Below, piece after piece: positions 53,140 through 61,418 of a DNA stretch of 64,000 nucleotides. The stretch is from contig CANKYZ010000005.1 of NCBI GenBank assembly GCA_947488325.1, positions 151,232 through 215,231 of the forward strand, read 5' to 3'. A program made the position numbers and the translations under genes. The DNA is from an uncultured Erythrobacter sp. Its GTDB lineage: Bacteria; Pseudomonadota; Alphaproteobacteria; Sphingomonadales; Sphingomonadaceae. Below the pieces are notes generated by a model. That model saw only the letters and a list, made by a program, of their open reading frames with translations. It did not search any database and was not told the origin of the DNA. Numbering within the stretch: position 1 is the stretch's first letter; each line of letters starts with the position of its first letter.

Positions 53140-53916
53140 ATGACGATCCAGGAAACCCTTTTGGACAATCCCAGGGCTGCTCTCGCAGAGACAGAGCTGA
53201 TGCGTCGCATCGCGCTCGCGGCAGAGGATTACCCGGATGAAGAGAGGGGCAAGCCTGACATCTTGCGCTTTATGGGCGAGCTGGAACTGTTGCTTGAACC
53301 CGCGCGCCGTCCGTTTCGCAGAATCGACATTCCTAAAACTACCAATCCGCAGACAATCATCGTGATGCCCGGATTTGCTACCGGCCCAAACCGGATGCGT
53401 TACATGGCGGAGAAATTGGAAGAGGCTGGCCACCGCACCAAACGTTGGGGTCTAGGCCGAAATTGGGGCGTGGCAGAGGCGTCGATGGAGCGGCTCGAAG
53501 AACGGTTGATCGACGTGCATGAACGTTATGAACAGCCAGTTGCGCTGGTCGGGTGGAGCCTTGGCGGGCTGTATGCACGTGAATTGGCAAAGCGTCATCC
53601 GGACCGCGTTTCCAAAGTCATCACTATGGGCTCACCCTTTTCCGGCTCCCCGCGTGCCAACAATGTTTGGCGTGTCTATCAGGCGATTGCCGGCCACCGT
53701 GTCGATAAGCCGCCAATTGAGACCGATGTTTCGATAAAACCACCAGTTGAAACGGTGGCTTTGTGGAGCCCCGGCGATGGCGCAATCGCTCCGCGCAGTG
53801 CTGCGGGATTGCCAGAGGAACGCGACCGCGCGATTGCTTTGCGCTGTACCCATACGGGTTTCACCTATGCTCCAGAATCTATCCTTGCAGTTCTTAAGGA
53901 ATTAGAACGAAGCTGA
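53140..53916 (+). CDS. Alpha/beta hydrolase (lipase-like)
   Basis: About 258 residues from ATG 53140; GTG 53119 is an alternative. It has the alpha/beta-hydrolase nucleophile elbow GWSLGG (Ser in VALVGWSLGGLYARELAKRH, read in two pieces), an oxyanion-type segment IIVMPGFATGPNRMRYM near the start of the fold, a later Asp in WSPGDGAIAPRSA and the final His in CTHTGFTYAP. No signal peptide is seen, so it is probably cytoplasmic. Style matches the PGAP1-like/lipase group; substrate unknown. Confidence 0.82.
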   Translation: MTIQETLLDNPRAALAETELMRRIALAAEDYPDEERGKPDILRFMGELELLLEPARRPFRRIDIPKTTNPQTIIVMPGFATGPNRMRYMAEKLEEAGHRTKRWGLGRNWGVAEASMERLEERLIDVHERYEQPVALVGWSLGGLYARELAKRHPDRVSKVITMGSPFSGSPRANNVWRVYQAIAGHRVDKPPIETDVSIKPPVETVALWSPGDGAIAPRSAAGLPEERDRAIALRCTHTGFTYAPESILAVLKELERS

Positions 53917-53939
53917 GTCTTCCCTTCTTTGGAAGGCTC
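53915..53939 (+). terminator. Hairpin after the hydrolase gene
   Basis: GAGTCTTCC and GGAAGGCTC form a 9 bp stem (one G-U pair) with a 7 nt loop directly at the hydrolase stop. A short GTTAG follows instead of a T-run. Confidence 0.5.
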
Positions 53940-54003
53940 GTTAGAACAAGCACGACCGGCAGGGCGTGATCACGCCATTGAATTTCATTCAAACGGGGTG
54001 TGA

Positions 54004-55431
54004 ATGGGCGATCAAACCCAAAATTTTGACGAAATGTTCGATGAGCACGGACAAACACGCCCGGCCTATTCCGACTATTGCGGATGGTATGATGCGCAGG
54101 ATGCAGTTCTGCTCAATCGCAAAAGTTCAGAAGCGGATGAGAGCTTTCGCCGGACAGGTATCACTTTTAACGTCTATGGAGAGGATGAGGCGGAAGAGCG
54201 CCTGATCCCGTTTGACATGATCCCTCGCATTATCACTGCCGGCGAATGGCGGCGGCTGACTCGCGGGATCGAACAGCGCGTGCGTGCGCTTAATGCGTTC
54301 CTTTATGATCTCTATCATCGCCAGGAGATCATTCGCGCGGGTCGCCTGCCAGAGCGATTGCTGCGCGGTAACAACGCCTGGCTACCCAATATGGTCGGAA
54401 TGACACCGCCCGGCGGGATTTACACGCATATTGTCGGCATTGATCTGGTGCGCACCGGGCCGGATAAATGGTTCGTCCTAGAAGACAATGCCCGCACGCC
54501 TTCGGGGGTTTCCTATATGTTGGAGAACCGTGAGACGATGATGGCGATGTTCCCTGATCTGTTCAGCCGTGTCGCGGTTGAGAGTGTCTCTGACTATCCG
54601 CGCCGCCTTGCGCGCAGTCTGGCTGCATGCGCCCCGCCAAAATGCGAAGGCAAACCAAATGTCGCGGTGCTGACGCCGGGCATCTACAATTCGGCCTATT
54701 TTGAACATGCGTTTCTCGCCGATCAAATGGGTGCAGAATTGGTGGAAGGTAGCGATTTGCGGGTGGTCAATGGCCGGGTGCAGATGCGCACAACGCGCGG
54801 GTTCAAACCGATCGATGTGTTGTATCGCCGGGTCGATGACGATTACCTTGATCCGTTGACGTTTGAACCAGGCAGCCTGCTGGGTGTGCCGGGCATTATG
54901 GATGTGTACCGTTCTGGAGGGATCACGATCGCCAATGCGCCAGGAACGGGCGTTTCGGATGACAAGGCGATCTACAGCTTTATGCCTGAGATCGTGGAAT
55001 TTTATACCGGCGAAAAACCGCTGTTGCCCAATGTCCAAACATGGCGATGCGCCGATGCGGACAGCCTTGCCTATGTGCTCGACAATCTGGAAGAGCTGGT
55101 GGTGAAGGAAGTCCATGGTTCTGGCGGATACGGCATGTTGATTGGCCCAACCGCGGCCAAAAAAGAGATCCGGGCCTTTCGCGCGAAGTTGGAATCGAAC
55201 CCAGACAATTACATCGCGCAGCCCACTCTATCGCTTTCGACCTGTCCGATCTTCACCAAAAAAGGGCTGGTTCCGCGCCATGTGGATCTGCGCCCTTATG
55301 TGCTGGTTTCTCCTGATGGAATTGACATCACGCCGGGCGGGTTAAGCCGGGTTGCGCTTAAGAAAGGATCACTGGTGGTTAATTCTTCGCAAGGTGGGGG
55401 GACCAAGGATACCTGGGTTTTGAAGGACTGA
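54004..55431 (+). CDS. Circularly permuted type-2 ATP-grasp protein
   Basis: A 475-residue protein of the DUF404/DUF407 type. Recognisable segments are DEMFDEHGQTRPAYSDYCGWY at the start (in pieces), GNNAWLPNMVGMTPPGGIYTH, DLVRTGPDKWFVLEDNARTP with the ATP-grasp acidic residue, YRRVDDDYLDPLTFEP, VVKEVHGSGGYGMLIGP and YIAQPTLSLSTCP. The family is predicted to form an amide bond, perhaps making an unknown peptide or modifying a protein. It starts a co-directional group: alpha-E protein (1 bp overlap), transglutaminase, Anbu. This is a conserved association across proteobacteria. Reaction unproven. Confidence 0.92.
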   Translation: MGDQTQNFDEMFDEHGQTRPAYSDYCGWYDAQDAVLLNRKSSEADESFRRTGITFNVYGEDEAEERLIPFDMIPRIITAGEWRRLTRGIEQRVRALNAFLYDLYHRQEIIRAGRLPERLLRGNNAWLPNMVGMTPPGGIYTHIVGIDLVRTGPDKWFVLEDNARTPSGVSYMLENRETMMAMFPDLFSRVAVESVSDYPRRLARSLAACAPPKCEGKPNVAVLTPGIYNSAYFEHAFLADQMGAELVEGSDLRVVNGRVQMRTTRGFKPIDVLYRRVDDDYLDPLTFEPGSLLGVPGIMDVYRSGGITIANAPGTGVSDDKAIYSFMPEIVEFYTGEKPLLPNVQTWRCADADSLAYVLDNLEELVVKEVHGSGGYGMLIGPTAAKKEIRAFRAKLESNPDNYIAQPTLSLSTCPIFTKKGLVPRHVDLRPYVLVSPDGIDITPGGLSRVALKKGSLVVNSSQGGGTKDTWVLKD

Positions 55432-56375
55432 TGTTAGGCCGCACCGCAAACGGGCTGTTCTGGATGTTCCGCTATCTTGAACGAGCGGAAAACACCGCGC
55501 GTCTCCTTGATGCCGGATTGCGGATGGCGCTTACCCGTGATTTAGAAACGGCAGAGGCAGAATGGCGCTCCGTCATCGCAACCTTGGGACTCAAACCGCA
55601 ATATGAGGCCGTCCATGATACCTATGACGGATCCTCGGTTTGGAATTTCGTCCTGCGCGACAAAGGCAATCCTGCCAATGTGCGTGAGATGTTTGCCGCC
55701 ATGCGTAACAACGCGCGCACTGCCCGGACCAACATTTCAAGCGAGGTATGGGAGGCGGTTAATGAAAATTGGATGGCGCTCGACAAATTGCTCGCCCGTC
55801 CAGTTAGCCAGGGTCAGGTAGGCCAGATCGTTTCTCGCCTGCGCCGCACGGGTACACAGGTGCATGGCGCTCTTGATGGGTCGGTGTTGCGCAATGAAGG
55901 CTATCACTTCGCACGCGTGGGCACCTTTATCGAACGGGCCGAAAGCACAGCGCGCATTCTTGATATGAAGTATTATTTGCTGTTGCCGTCGGTTTCCCAT
56001 GTCGGATCAAGTTTGGATACAGGGCAATGGGATCAGGTGCTGCGATCAGTGGCGGGAGCAAGCGCCTATACTTTACTTAACGCTGGGCAAATCGACGCGC
56101 GTGGCATCGTTGAATTTCTTGTGCTGGATGACCGCTTTCCGCGCAGCCTTGTTTTTTGCCGAAATGCACAGCGACAGCATCTTGCGACGCTTGCCGGGAT
56201 GCACGGTGTTGAATCGAGTTGTAATACGATCATGCAGGAAGCGGGCGTCGACATATCTGATATTACGGTGGAACAGATATTCGACCGCGGGCTGCACCAA
56301 TTCCTGATTGATTACACCGCCCGCAATGCCGCCATCGCTGAGGCTATCGGCGAAGATTACCGGTTTTTGGCATGA
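55431..56375 (+). CDS. Alpha-E domain protein (DUF403)
   Basis: A 314-residue all-helical protein. MLGRTANGLFWMFRYLERAE (start) and FARVGTFIERAESTARILDM are the repeated R-x-x-E-R-A-E type signature of the alpha-E family. The start ATG 55431 overlaps the ATP-grasp stop (TGATG), showing translational coupling. Alpha-E proteins always travel with ATP-grasp and transglutaminase partners but have no known catalytic residues; a scaffold or carrier role has been proposed. Confidence 0.92.
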   Translation: MLGRTANGLFWMFRYLERAENTARLLDAGLRMALTRDLETAEAEWRSVIATLGLKPQYEAVHDTYDGSSVWNFVLRDKGNPANVREMFAAMRNNARTARTNISSEVWEAVNENWMALDKLLARPVSQGQVGQIVSRLRRTGTQVHGALDGSVLRNEGYHFARVGTFIERAESTARILDMKYYLLLPSVSHVGSSLDTGQWDQVLRSVAGASAYTLLNAGQIDARGIVEFLVLDDRFPRSLVFCRNAQRQHLATLAGMHGVESSCNTIMQEAGVDISDITVEQIFDRGLHQFLIDYTARNAAIAEAIGEDYRFLA

Positions 56376-56385
56376 GGATCATCAC

Positions 56386-57210
56386 ATGAAATTAGCGATC
56401 CGCCACACGACACAATATTCTTTCAAGGAACCCGTAATCCACGCACTTCAACGGTTGCAACTGACTCCTAAAGAAACGCAGGGTCAGAAAATCCTCGATT
56501 GGGACATGCAGTATGAAAACGCGCATCTTGAATTGGAATTTGACGATCAGAATTTCAACACGGTCACACTGATCGCGGTCGATCCGGGCGTGAATGAGGT
56601 TACGATAACGTGCCAAGGAACAGTTGAGACAGAGGACAATGCAGGCGTCATCGGGCGTCACGCTGGCCATCTGCCATTGTGGAGCTTTCTAGGGCAGACC
56701 AATCTGACCAAGCCGGGACCAAAAATGCGCGCTTTAATCCGCGATATTTCCCGGCCTGACAGTGGCGGAAAACTCGATTATTTGCACGCATTATCGGCGC
56801 ATATTCGTGACGAGGTGACTTATGCGACCGGCACCACATTGGTGACGACCAGCGCAGAAGAAGCTGTCGCAGCATGCAATGGGGTCTGTCAGGATCACGC
56901 GCATATCTTCATAGGCGCGGCGCGTGCGGCTGATATCCCTGCACGTTATGTTAGCGGCTATCTAATGATGAATGATCGGATCGAACAAGAGGCGACCCAT
57001 GCGTGGGCAGAAGCGCATATTGATGGGCTTGGCTGGGTCGGTTTCGACATATCCAACGGTATCTCCCCTGATCCCCGCTATGTGCGTGTTGCGACGGGCC
57101 GCGATTATCGTGATGCCGCGCCGGTCACTGGCATCAGCTTTGGATCAACCGAACAAATTCTAACGGTGAAGGTGGCGGTTGAGCATCAACAGGAACAAGT
57201 GATCCAGTGA
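56386..57210 (+). CDS. Transglutaminase-like cysteine peptidase
   Basis: A 274-residue transglutaminase-fold protein. ATG 56386 lies 10 bp after the alpha-E stop with GAGG upstream. The catalytic triad is visible: Cys in ACNGVCQDHAHI, His in THAWAEAHIDG and Asp in WVGFDISNG. The N-terminal bacterial-transglutaminase beta domain is MKLAIRHTTQYSFKEPVIHA. No signal peptide is seen, so it works in the cytoplasm like its neighbours. It may cleave or transfer the amide bond made by the ATP-grasp protein. Confidence 0.93.
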   Translation: MKLAIRHTTQYSFKEPVIHALQRLQLTPKETQGQKILDWDMQYENAHLELEFDDQNFNTVTLIAVDPGVNEVTITCQGTVETEDNAGVIGRHAGHLPLWSFLGQTNLTKPGPKMRALIRDISRPDSGGKLDYLHALSAHIRDEVTYATGTTLVTTSAEEAVAACNGVCQDHAHIFIGAARAADIPARYVSGYLMMNDRIEQEATHAWAEAHIDGLGWVGFDISNGISPDPRYVRVATGRDYRDAAPVTGISFGSTEQILTVKVAVEHQQEQVIQ

Positions 57211-57217
57211 GAGAGCC

Positions 57218-57530
57218 ACGCCGGCTGGCGCGTGCGCAAAACACTCTGGCGCCGAAGGCGGCACAAAGGCCGGCTGGCCGTCCGCAGGCCCGCAAGAGGC
57301 CGAGGAAGTCGCATGCCGGATGGCGTGCGCAAAACACTCTGGCGCCGAAGGCGGCACAAAGGCCGGCTGGCCGCCCGCAGGCCCGCAAGAGGCCGAGGAG
57401 AAGTCGCATGCCGGATGGCGTGCGCAAAACACTCTGGCGCCGAAGGCGGCACAAAGGCCGACTGGCCGCCCGCAGGCCCGCAAGAGGCCGAGGAAGTCGC
57501 ATGCCGGATGGCGTGCGCAAAACAAAAGTG
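57218..57530 (+). repeat. Tandem array of 93-95 bp repeats (copy B)
   Basis: Three full units and a partial fourth. The anchor GCGCAAAA occurs with its A-runs at 57238, 57331, 57426 and 57519, spacing 93, 95 and 93 bp. Units are nearly identical (one carries an extra GA; CCGTCC versus CCGCCC and similar single changes). The array fills the gap between the transglutaminase stop and the Anbu gene. It is open in several frames on both strands, which creates misleading Arg/Ala-rich reading frames. Confidence 0.9.
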
Positions 57531-57567
57531 CTAGCCGCGCAACCGCACATCTAATGGAGCACTTCAA

Positions 57568-58308
57568 ATGACATATTGCGTTGGCATGATCGTGGACAAA
57601 GGCCTTGTCATGATGAGCGATACTCGCACGAATTCGGGTGTCGACAACATTTCTGTGTTCCGAAAAATGTTTCACTGGCAGGTTCCGGGTGAACGGATGA
57701 TTTCCGTTATGACGGCCGGAAACCTTGCGACCACGCAAGCCGTCATCAGTCAGCTTGAAGAGCGTACCAAGCAGCCTGAGGATCGCGAAACAACATTGTT
57801 GAATGGTCCCACAATGTTCAGCGTTGTCAGCGAGATCGGCAAATTGCTGCGCGCGACAATTGAGAAACAGCAGACCGCAAATGGTGCACAGGGCAAGGGG
57901 CGTTTCACCGCATCCATGATTGTCGCAGGGCAGATCGCTGGGATGGAGCCGCGGCTGTTCATGATCTACCCTGAAGGCAACTTTATCGAAGCAAGCTGGG
58001 ACACCCCGTTTTTCCAAATTGGCGAAACCAAATATGGCCGCCCAATCCTAATTCGCGGCTATGCTCGGGATATGAGTTTTGAAGACGCGATCAAATTGGT
58101 GATGGTCTCATTCGATTCCACTCTTAAAGCGAACTTGTCGGTTGGATTGCCGCTGGACCTGCTGGTAATCGGCAAAGACGAATTTGCTCCCACCCACGAA
58201 CATCGCGTGACTGGGGATGATCCCTATTTCGACAAAATCTCGTCGAATTGGGGAGATGCGTTGCGCTCTGCTTTTCACTCCCTACCCGACTATTCGCTAG
58301 GTTCGTAG
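57568..58308 (+). CDS. Anbu, ancestral proteasome-like peptidase
   Basis: A 246-residue proteasome-beta-fold protein. After removal of Met the N-terminus is Thr (TYCVGMIVDKGLVMMSDTRT), the nucleophile of the Ntn-hydrolase class. Asp17 (SDTRT) and the Lys at 32 (FRKMFHW) match the catalytic neighbours of proteasome Lys33. The lengths and GNLATTQAVISQ, GRPILIRGYARDM and SVGLPLDLLVIG agree with Anbu/COG3484. GGAG precedes the start. Known Anbu loci carry the ATP-grasp, alpha-E and transglutaminase genes, as here; the complex's substrates are not established. Confidence 0.93.
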   Translation: MTYCVGMIVDKGLVMMSDTRTNSGVDNISVFRKMFHWQVPGERMISVMTAGNLATTQAVISQLEERTKQPEDRETTLLNGPTMFSVVSEIGKLLRATIEKQQTANGAQGKGRFTASMIVAGQIAGMEPRLFMIYPEGNFIEASWDTPFFQIGETKYGRPILIRGYARDMSFEDAIKLVMVSFDSTLKANLSVGLPLDLLVIGKDEFAPTHEHRVTGDDPYFDKISSNWGDALRSAFHSLPDYSLGS

Positions 58309-58367
58309 TCAGTCATCTGCCGCTAACTTTCACTTAACTACGATTACTTAGGCACTATCAGGTTCGT

Positions 58368-58433
58368 TTTGGAGGTAATTTATCACGTAATTTCAATTGA
58401 ATGACAAGTTGACCAATCGGTGAAACCTCCAAA
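58368..58433. promoter_or_regulatory. Nested dyad upstream of the LuxR-type gene
   Basis: TTTGGAGGT (58368-58376) and ACCTCCAAA (58425-58433) are perfect 9 bp inverted arms 48 nt apart, with a 10 bp palindrome TTCAATTGAA (58392-58401) between them. This lies 50-120 bp before the LuxR-type gene start. Regulation by DNA looping or RNA structure is inferred. Confidence 0.35.
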
Positions 58434-58485
58434 TTGGGTTAGGTACGGCGTGAATTAAAGTCGGGCTGCGCACACCACCATTGGC

Positions 58486-59106
58486 ATGACACGCAAAGCC
58501 ACACTCCATTTCATCGATTCCAACAGCCGCCATCGTGCTGAACTGGCCCGGGTCGGCTTCACACTTGGCCACCATGCAGAAGTGTATGGTGATCTATCGG
58601 AATTGTCTGTTCACCCGCCACGTGAAGGCATCATCATTGCCCGCGACACGCCTGGCGAAGGCGGGGTTTCAATGATCCTGGAACGCCTCAGCAGGCTTGG
58701 CATCTGGTTGCCGTTAATCGCAATTGATGCAGATCCGCGACCGGGGCGAATTGTTGAAGCAATCAAGGCCGGGGCGCTCGATTACCTATCGCTTCCACTG
58801 GAAACAGAACGGTTTGACCGTTGTCTGACTCGGATCGCGAAAGAGGCCGAAGTGTTCGGTGCCGCTCGCCGCCGCATGATCGAGGCGCGCGATCGTATCT
58901 CCAGCCTTTCGGCGCGGGAACGCGAAGTGCTCGAATGGTTATCCGAAGGCAGCAGCAACAAAATTATCGCTCGCGAGCTTGATATCAGCCCGCGCACTGT
59001 TGAAATCCACCGCGCCAATATGATGCATAAACTGGGAGCACGTCACGCTGCCGAAGCGGTGCGGCTAAAGCTCGAGGCCAAGCTCGAACCAAAAATTGAG
59101 GCTTAG
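58486..59106 (+). CDS. LuxR/FixJ-type regulator with a degenerate receiver
   Basis: A 206-residue two-domain protein. The C-terminal GerE/LuxR helix-turn-helix (about 140-200) is typical: SSLSAREREVLEWLSEGSSN, then ARELDISPRTVEIHRANM. The N-terminal receiver-like domain has the right layout (HFIDSNSRH, IIIARDTPGEGG, LPLIAIDADP, DYLSLPLETERF). Yet the phospho-acceptor position four before the Pro in PG is Ala, the acidic pocket reads IDSN, and the K-P motif is L-P. It is therefore probably a pseudo-receiver not controlled by phosphorylation. No sensor kinase is adjacent. Confidence 0.87.
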   Translation: MTRKATLHFIDSNSRHRAELARVGFTLGHHAEVYGDLSELSVHPPREGIIIARDTPGEGGVSMILERLSRLGIWLPLIAIDADPRPGRIVEAIKAGALDYLSLPLETERFDRCLTRIAKEAEVFGAARRRMIEARDRISSLSAREREVLEWLSEGSSNKIIARELDISPRTVEIHRANMMHKLGARHAAEAVRLKLEAKLEPKIEA

Positions 59107-59172
59107 ATATTCGCCTGGTCTGCGATCTAAACCCCTCCGATAGGGTTCATCCTACTGCCCTTTCGGTGCCCG

Positions 59173-59207
59173 CACGGCCCTGGCAATTCTATGTTGCTGG
59201 GGCCGTG
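59173..59207. terminator. Strong bidirectional terminator hairpin
   Basis: CACGGCCC(TG)GCAA and TTGC(TG)GGGCCGTG form a long stem around a 7 nt loop in the 119 bp between the convergent LuxR-type and extensin-like genes. TCTCGTTTGG follows on the plus strand. Confidence 0.7.
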
Positions 59208-59225
59208 TCTCGTTTGGGCTGTGGC

Positions 59226-59963
59226 TTAGCGGCAGAAGTTTGAGCCGGTGCCTTCCAAATGGAAGTGATCGGCATGGGCGCGGTTATATTCCGGGCCAAG
59301 CACAGTGCCAAAACGCTTACATGCGCTGCTATGCACTACGCGCAGGAATTCACGCTCTGCTGCGGTGCCGCCATCCCAATCTTCGACCAGCGATACGCGG
59401 CGACCATCCTCTAGGACAAATCCAGAGACATCGATCGCTTCGGCGCGCGAATGGGCTGATCGGCGAGTTGATCCAGCGACATTGCGACAAGCATAGCTGC
59501 CCATGGTTTCAATCCGTGCGAGCGGGCTGCCAAGTATTTGGCGTGCAGCGCGGTCAACACCAAAGCGGGCCCATTCGCCAAATGCGCCTGCCACACGGCA
59601 TTGGACAGCACCGATATTGCTGATGCCGAATTGCGAATTGTCCCCGGCAAGCGCGGATAGCTGAACCGTTCCCAACTTGTTGCAACCCGGTGCTGCATAT
59701 GTATCAGGCAGCGGGTTGAAACGGGCACCCGTCGCACTGAGATTGGAGATGCACGAAGCATCCTCAGCACGCGGCGTGACGCTTTGCGGGGCAGATGCCA
59801 CTCGGCGCGGGGCTGTTCTTGTATAGGTGCTTCCGCCACTAGATTGGGAGCCAGCTGTCGGTGATCCGCCTCCATTGCTGCCAGGGATAAGCGATCCACA
59901 CCCCGCAAGAGCGAGAGCAGCGACGATGGGCGTCAGGGCCCGTAGAGATACGCAGTGGTTCAT
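59226..59963 (-). CDS. Extensin-like family lipoprotein (predicted peptidoglycan peptidase fold)
   Basis: A 245-residue lipoprotein: LALAGC gives lipidated Cys22. A Gly/Ser/Thr-rich linker (about 28-70) is followed by the extensin-like C-terminal domain. Its metal-type motifs are SAHSRAEAIDVSGF (H-x-x-x-x-x-x-D pattern) and the terminal HADHFHLEGTG (H-x-x-x-H), as in M15-related D,D-peptidases. Cys residues in CISNLSATGARF, CNKLG, CRVAG, CRNVAG, CKRFG and the final FCR probably form disulfides. Expected location is the inner or outer membrane facing the periplasm; peptidase activity is inferred. Confidence 0.87.
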   Translation of the reverse strand: MNHCVSLRALTPIVAALALAGCGSLIPGSNGGGSPTAGSQSSGGSTYTRTAPRRVASAPQSVTPRAEDASCISNLSATGARFNPLPDTYAAPGCNKLGTVQLSALAGDNSQFGISNIGAVQCRVAGAFGEWARFGVDRAARQILGSPLARIETMGSYACRNVAGSTRRSAHSRAEAIDVSGFVLEDGRRVSLVEDWDGGTAAEREFLRVVHSSACKRFGTVLGPEYNRAHADHFHLEGTGSNFCR

Positions 59964-60080
59964 ACTTAAGGACCACTACGTTGTATTGGTTAATACACGG
60001 GGAAGGTTTAGTGTTAACCAAGTCCTACCGCCGATTTACGGGGCTATCCGAGGTATAAACGCGACGAAAGCAGCAATGGA

Positions 60081-60470
60081 TTAGGGAAGTTCTTCCGCAA
60101 TCTGCTCCCACAGCTCGATTTTTACGCCGTTAGGGTCGAGAATCCATGCAAATTTGCCGTAGCCTTCATCGGCCGTGCCCAGCACCTCGACATCGCGCGA
60201 CTTTAGCACTTCGACGAAACCGTCGAGGTCGTGGACGCGCAGATTGATCATAAAACTGCCTTTGCCTGGCTTAATGTACTCGTCGTCTTTGAAATGGCTG
60301 ATAAGCGAATAGGGATTGGGCTTTGGTTCTTCGGACCAAGCAAGTTGTGGACCGTATTCGCCATCAACGCCCAATTTTTCGCGATACCACGCGCGTGTTG
60401 TTTCGGTGTCTGCGGCAACGTAAAAAACGCCACCCAACCCGGTGACACGCGGTCCAGTTGCTTCGCTCAT
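60081..60470 (-). CDS. VOC-family (glyoxalase/dioxygenase-like) protein
   Basis: A 129-residue protein of two beta-alpha-beta-beta-beta units. ATG 60470 is preceded by GAAGGAGA; the longer upstream frame reads through the dispersed repeat and is not coding. Segments GLGGVFYVAADTETTRAWYR (split), LISHFKDDEYIKPGKGSFMI and the final AWILDPNGVKIELWEQ with the metal-type Glu identify the fold. Substrate unknown. Confidence 0.85.
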   Translation of the reverse strand: MSEATGPRVTGLGGVFYVAADTETTRAWYREKLGVDGEYGPQLAWSEEPKPNPYSLISHFKDDEYIKPGKGSFMINLRVHDLDGFVEVLKSRDVEVLGTADEGYGKFAWILDPNGVKIELWEQIAEELP

Positions 60471-60555
60471 TGATGTTCTCCTTCTATTGCCAAGGATTAT
60501 GACGCAAAGCAGAGGCACTGAAAAGAGTGCTGCCGGATAGACAGCTCTCTCAATC

Positions 60556-60660
60556 CGGCGCCGCAGGCGTCCAAAGGCCGACCGACCGCCCGTAGCGACG
60601 CGGCCCTTGGGCCGAGAGAGCGAGGACATCGCGCGCCGGATGGGGTGTGCAATCAAAAAC
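60556..60660 (+). repeat. Dispersed repeat element, copy C
   Basis: A single copy related to the 57.2 kb units in the same orientation. GGCGCCG-AGGCG, CAAAGGCCGAC, CCGCCCG, GGCCGAG, and CGCCGGATGG-GTG-GCAA occur in the same order and near-equal spacing. It lies between the VOC gene and the stop of the CcdA-like gene, and that stop (60653-60655) falls within its end. Confidence 0.7.
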
Positions 60661-61372
60661 GCGTAGTGAATTCTATCACTTCGGTTGGCAGCAGATTCAG
60701 CATGGCGATTTCGATCATTTTGTCGAACCCGGTAAGCACCATCAATCCCACCAATAACAGGGCGCCGCCAAACAGCGGCTTGCCGTAGTTCGCCATAACG
60801 CTAAGCGTCTTGCGCCGTTCGCCAATTGCCTTGCGCGACCCATAAGCAAAGGCGAGAACGGATGTGGCCACGCCAAAACCAAAGATCAGGAAGATGAAGA
60901 AACTGGAAAGTAGATTTTCGCCCCGGCTTGCTGCTGCAATGGCAACGCCCAAAGTCGGCCCAACGCACGGAGCCCAGACAATACCAAGCAGTAAGCCGAT
61001 GCCAAATTGGCCATGCCAGCCATCTCCGCTGACATTCGCAAGTCGCTGATTGCCGAAATTGGCAATCGGTGCCGCCACTGCAGATAGTGCTGCTTGCGCT
61101 TGCGGGACTAGTAGCACAGCACCGGCAATCGCAAGCATCGTCCCTGCAAACAGTCGCACCATTTGCTCATTGATTCCCAGCGAATAGCCAAACGTGATCA
61201 CGGTGAAACCAAACAGTGTGAAGCTGGTTACGAGTCCACCTGCCAGTGCGAGCGGTCCAAACCGGCTCTTACCCAATGCGGATGCTACAAGGATTGGTAT
61301 GAGCGGCAAAACGCACGGGTTGAGAATGGTGACCAACCCCGCGACAAAGGACAGGAATGCGCTGCCTAGCAT
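60653..61372 (-). CDS. CcdA-family cytochrome c biogenesis / thiol transporter
   Basis: About 239 residues from ATG 61372 (MLGSAFLSFVAGLVTILNP); an in-frame ATG at 61432 would overlap the thioredoxin gene. Six membrane helices carry the paired redox cysteines in ILNPCVLPLIP and WAPCVGPTLG. The protein moves reducing equivalents across the inner membrane to periplasmic thioredoxin-like proteins. The gene just upstream encodes such a partner, so the pair is a two-gene reducing system alongside the DsbD-type protein at 47.5 kb. Confidence 0.9.
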   Translation of the reverse strand: MLGSAFLSFVAGLVTILNPCVLPLIPILVASALGKSRFGPLALAGGLVTSFTLFGFTVITFGYSLGINEQMVRLFAGTMLAIAGAVLLVPQAQAALSAVAAPIANFGNQRLANVSGDGWHGQFGIGLLLGIVWAPCVGPTLGVAIAAASRGENLLSSFFIFLIFGFGVATSVLAFAYGSRKAIGERRKTLSVMANYGKPLFGGALLLVGLMVLTGFDKMIEIAMLNLLPTEVIEFTTRF

Positions 61373-61418
61373 GGATTTTTGGCCTGAATTGAGAAGCTGA
61401 AAAAGGAGGGCGTGTGCG

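Noticed and set aside
57218..57530. CRISPR array
   Set aside because: Units of 93-95 bp follow one another directly, with no unique spacers and no cas genes nearby.
57207..57554. Plus-strand Arg/Ala-rich frames in the repeat array
   Set aside because: They contain only repeat-encoded residues with the same peptide block in each unit and no ribosome site; I treat them as non-coding.
57160..58017. A 285-codon open frame on the minus strand with Cys/Pro/Ala-rich repeats
   Set aside because: It runs antisense through the Anbu gene and the 93-95 bp repeat array; its length is a by-product of GC-rich repeats being open in several frames.
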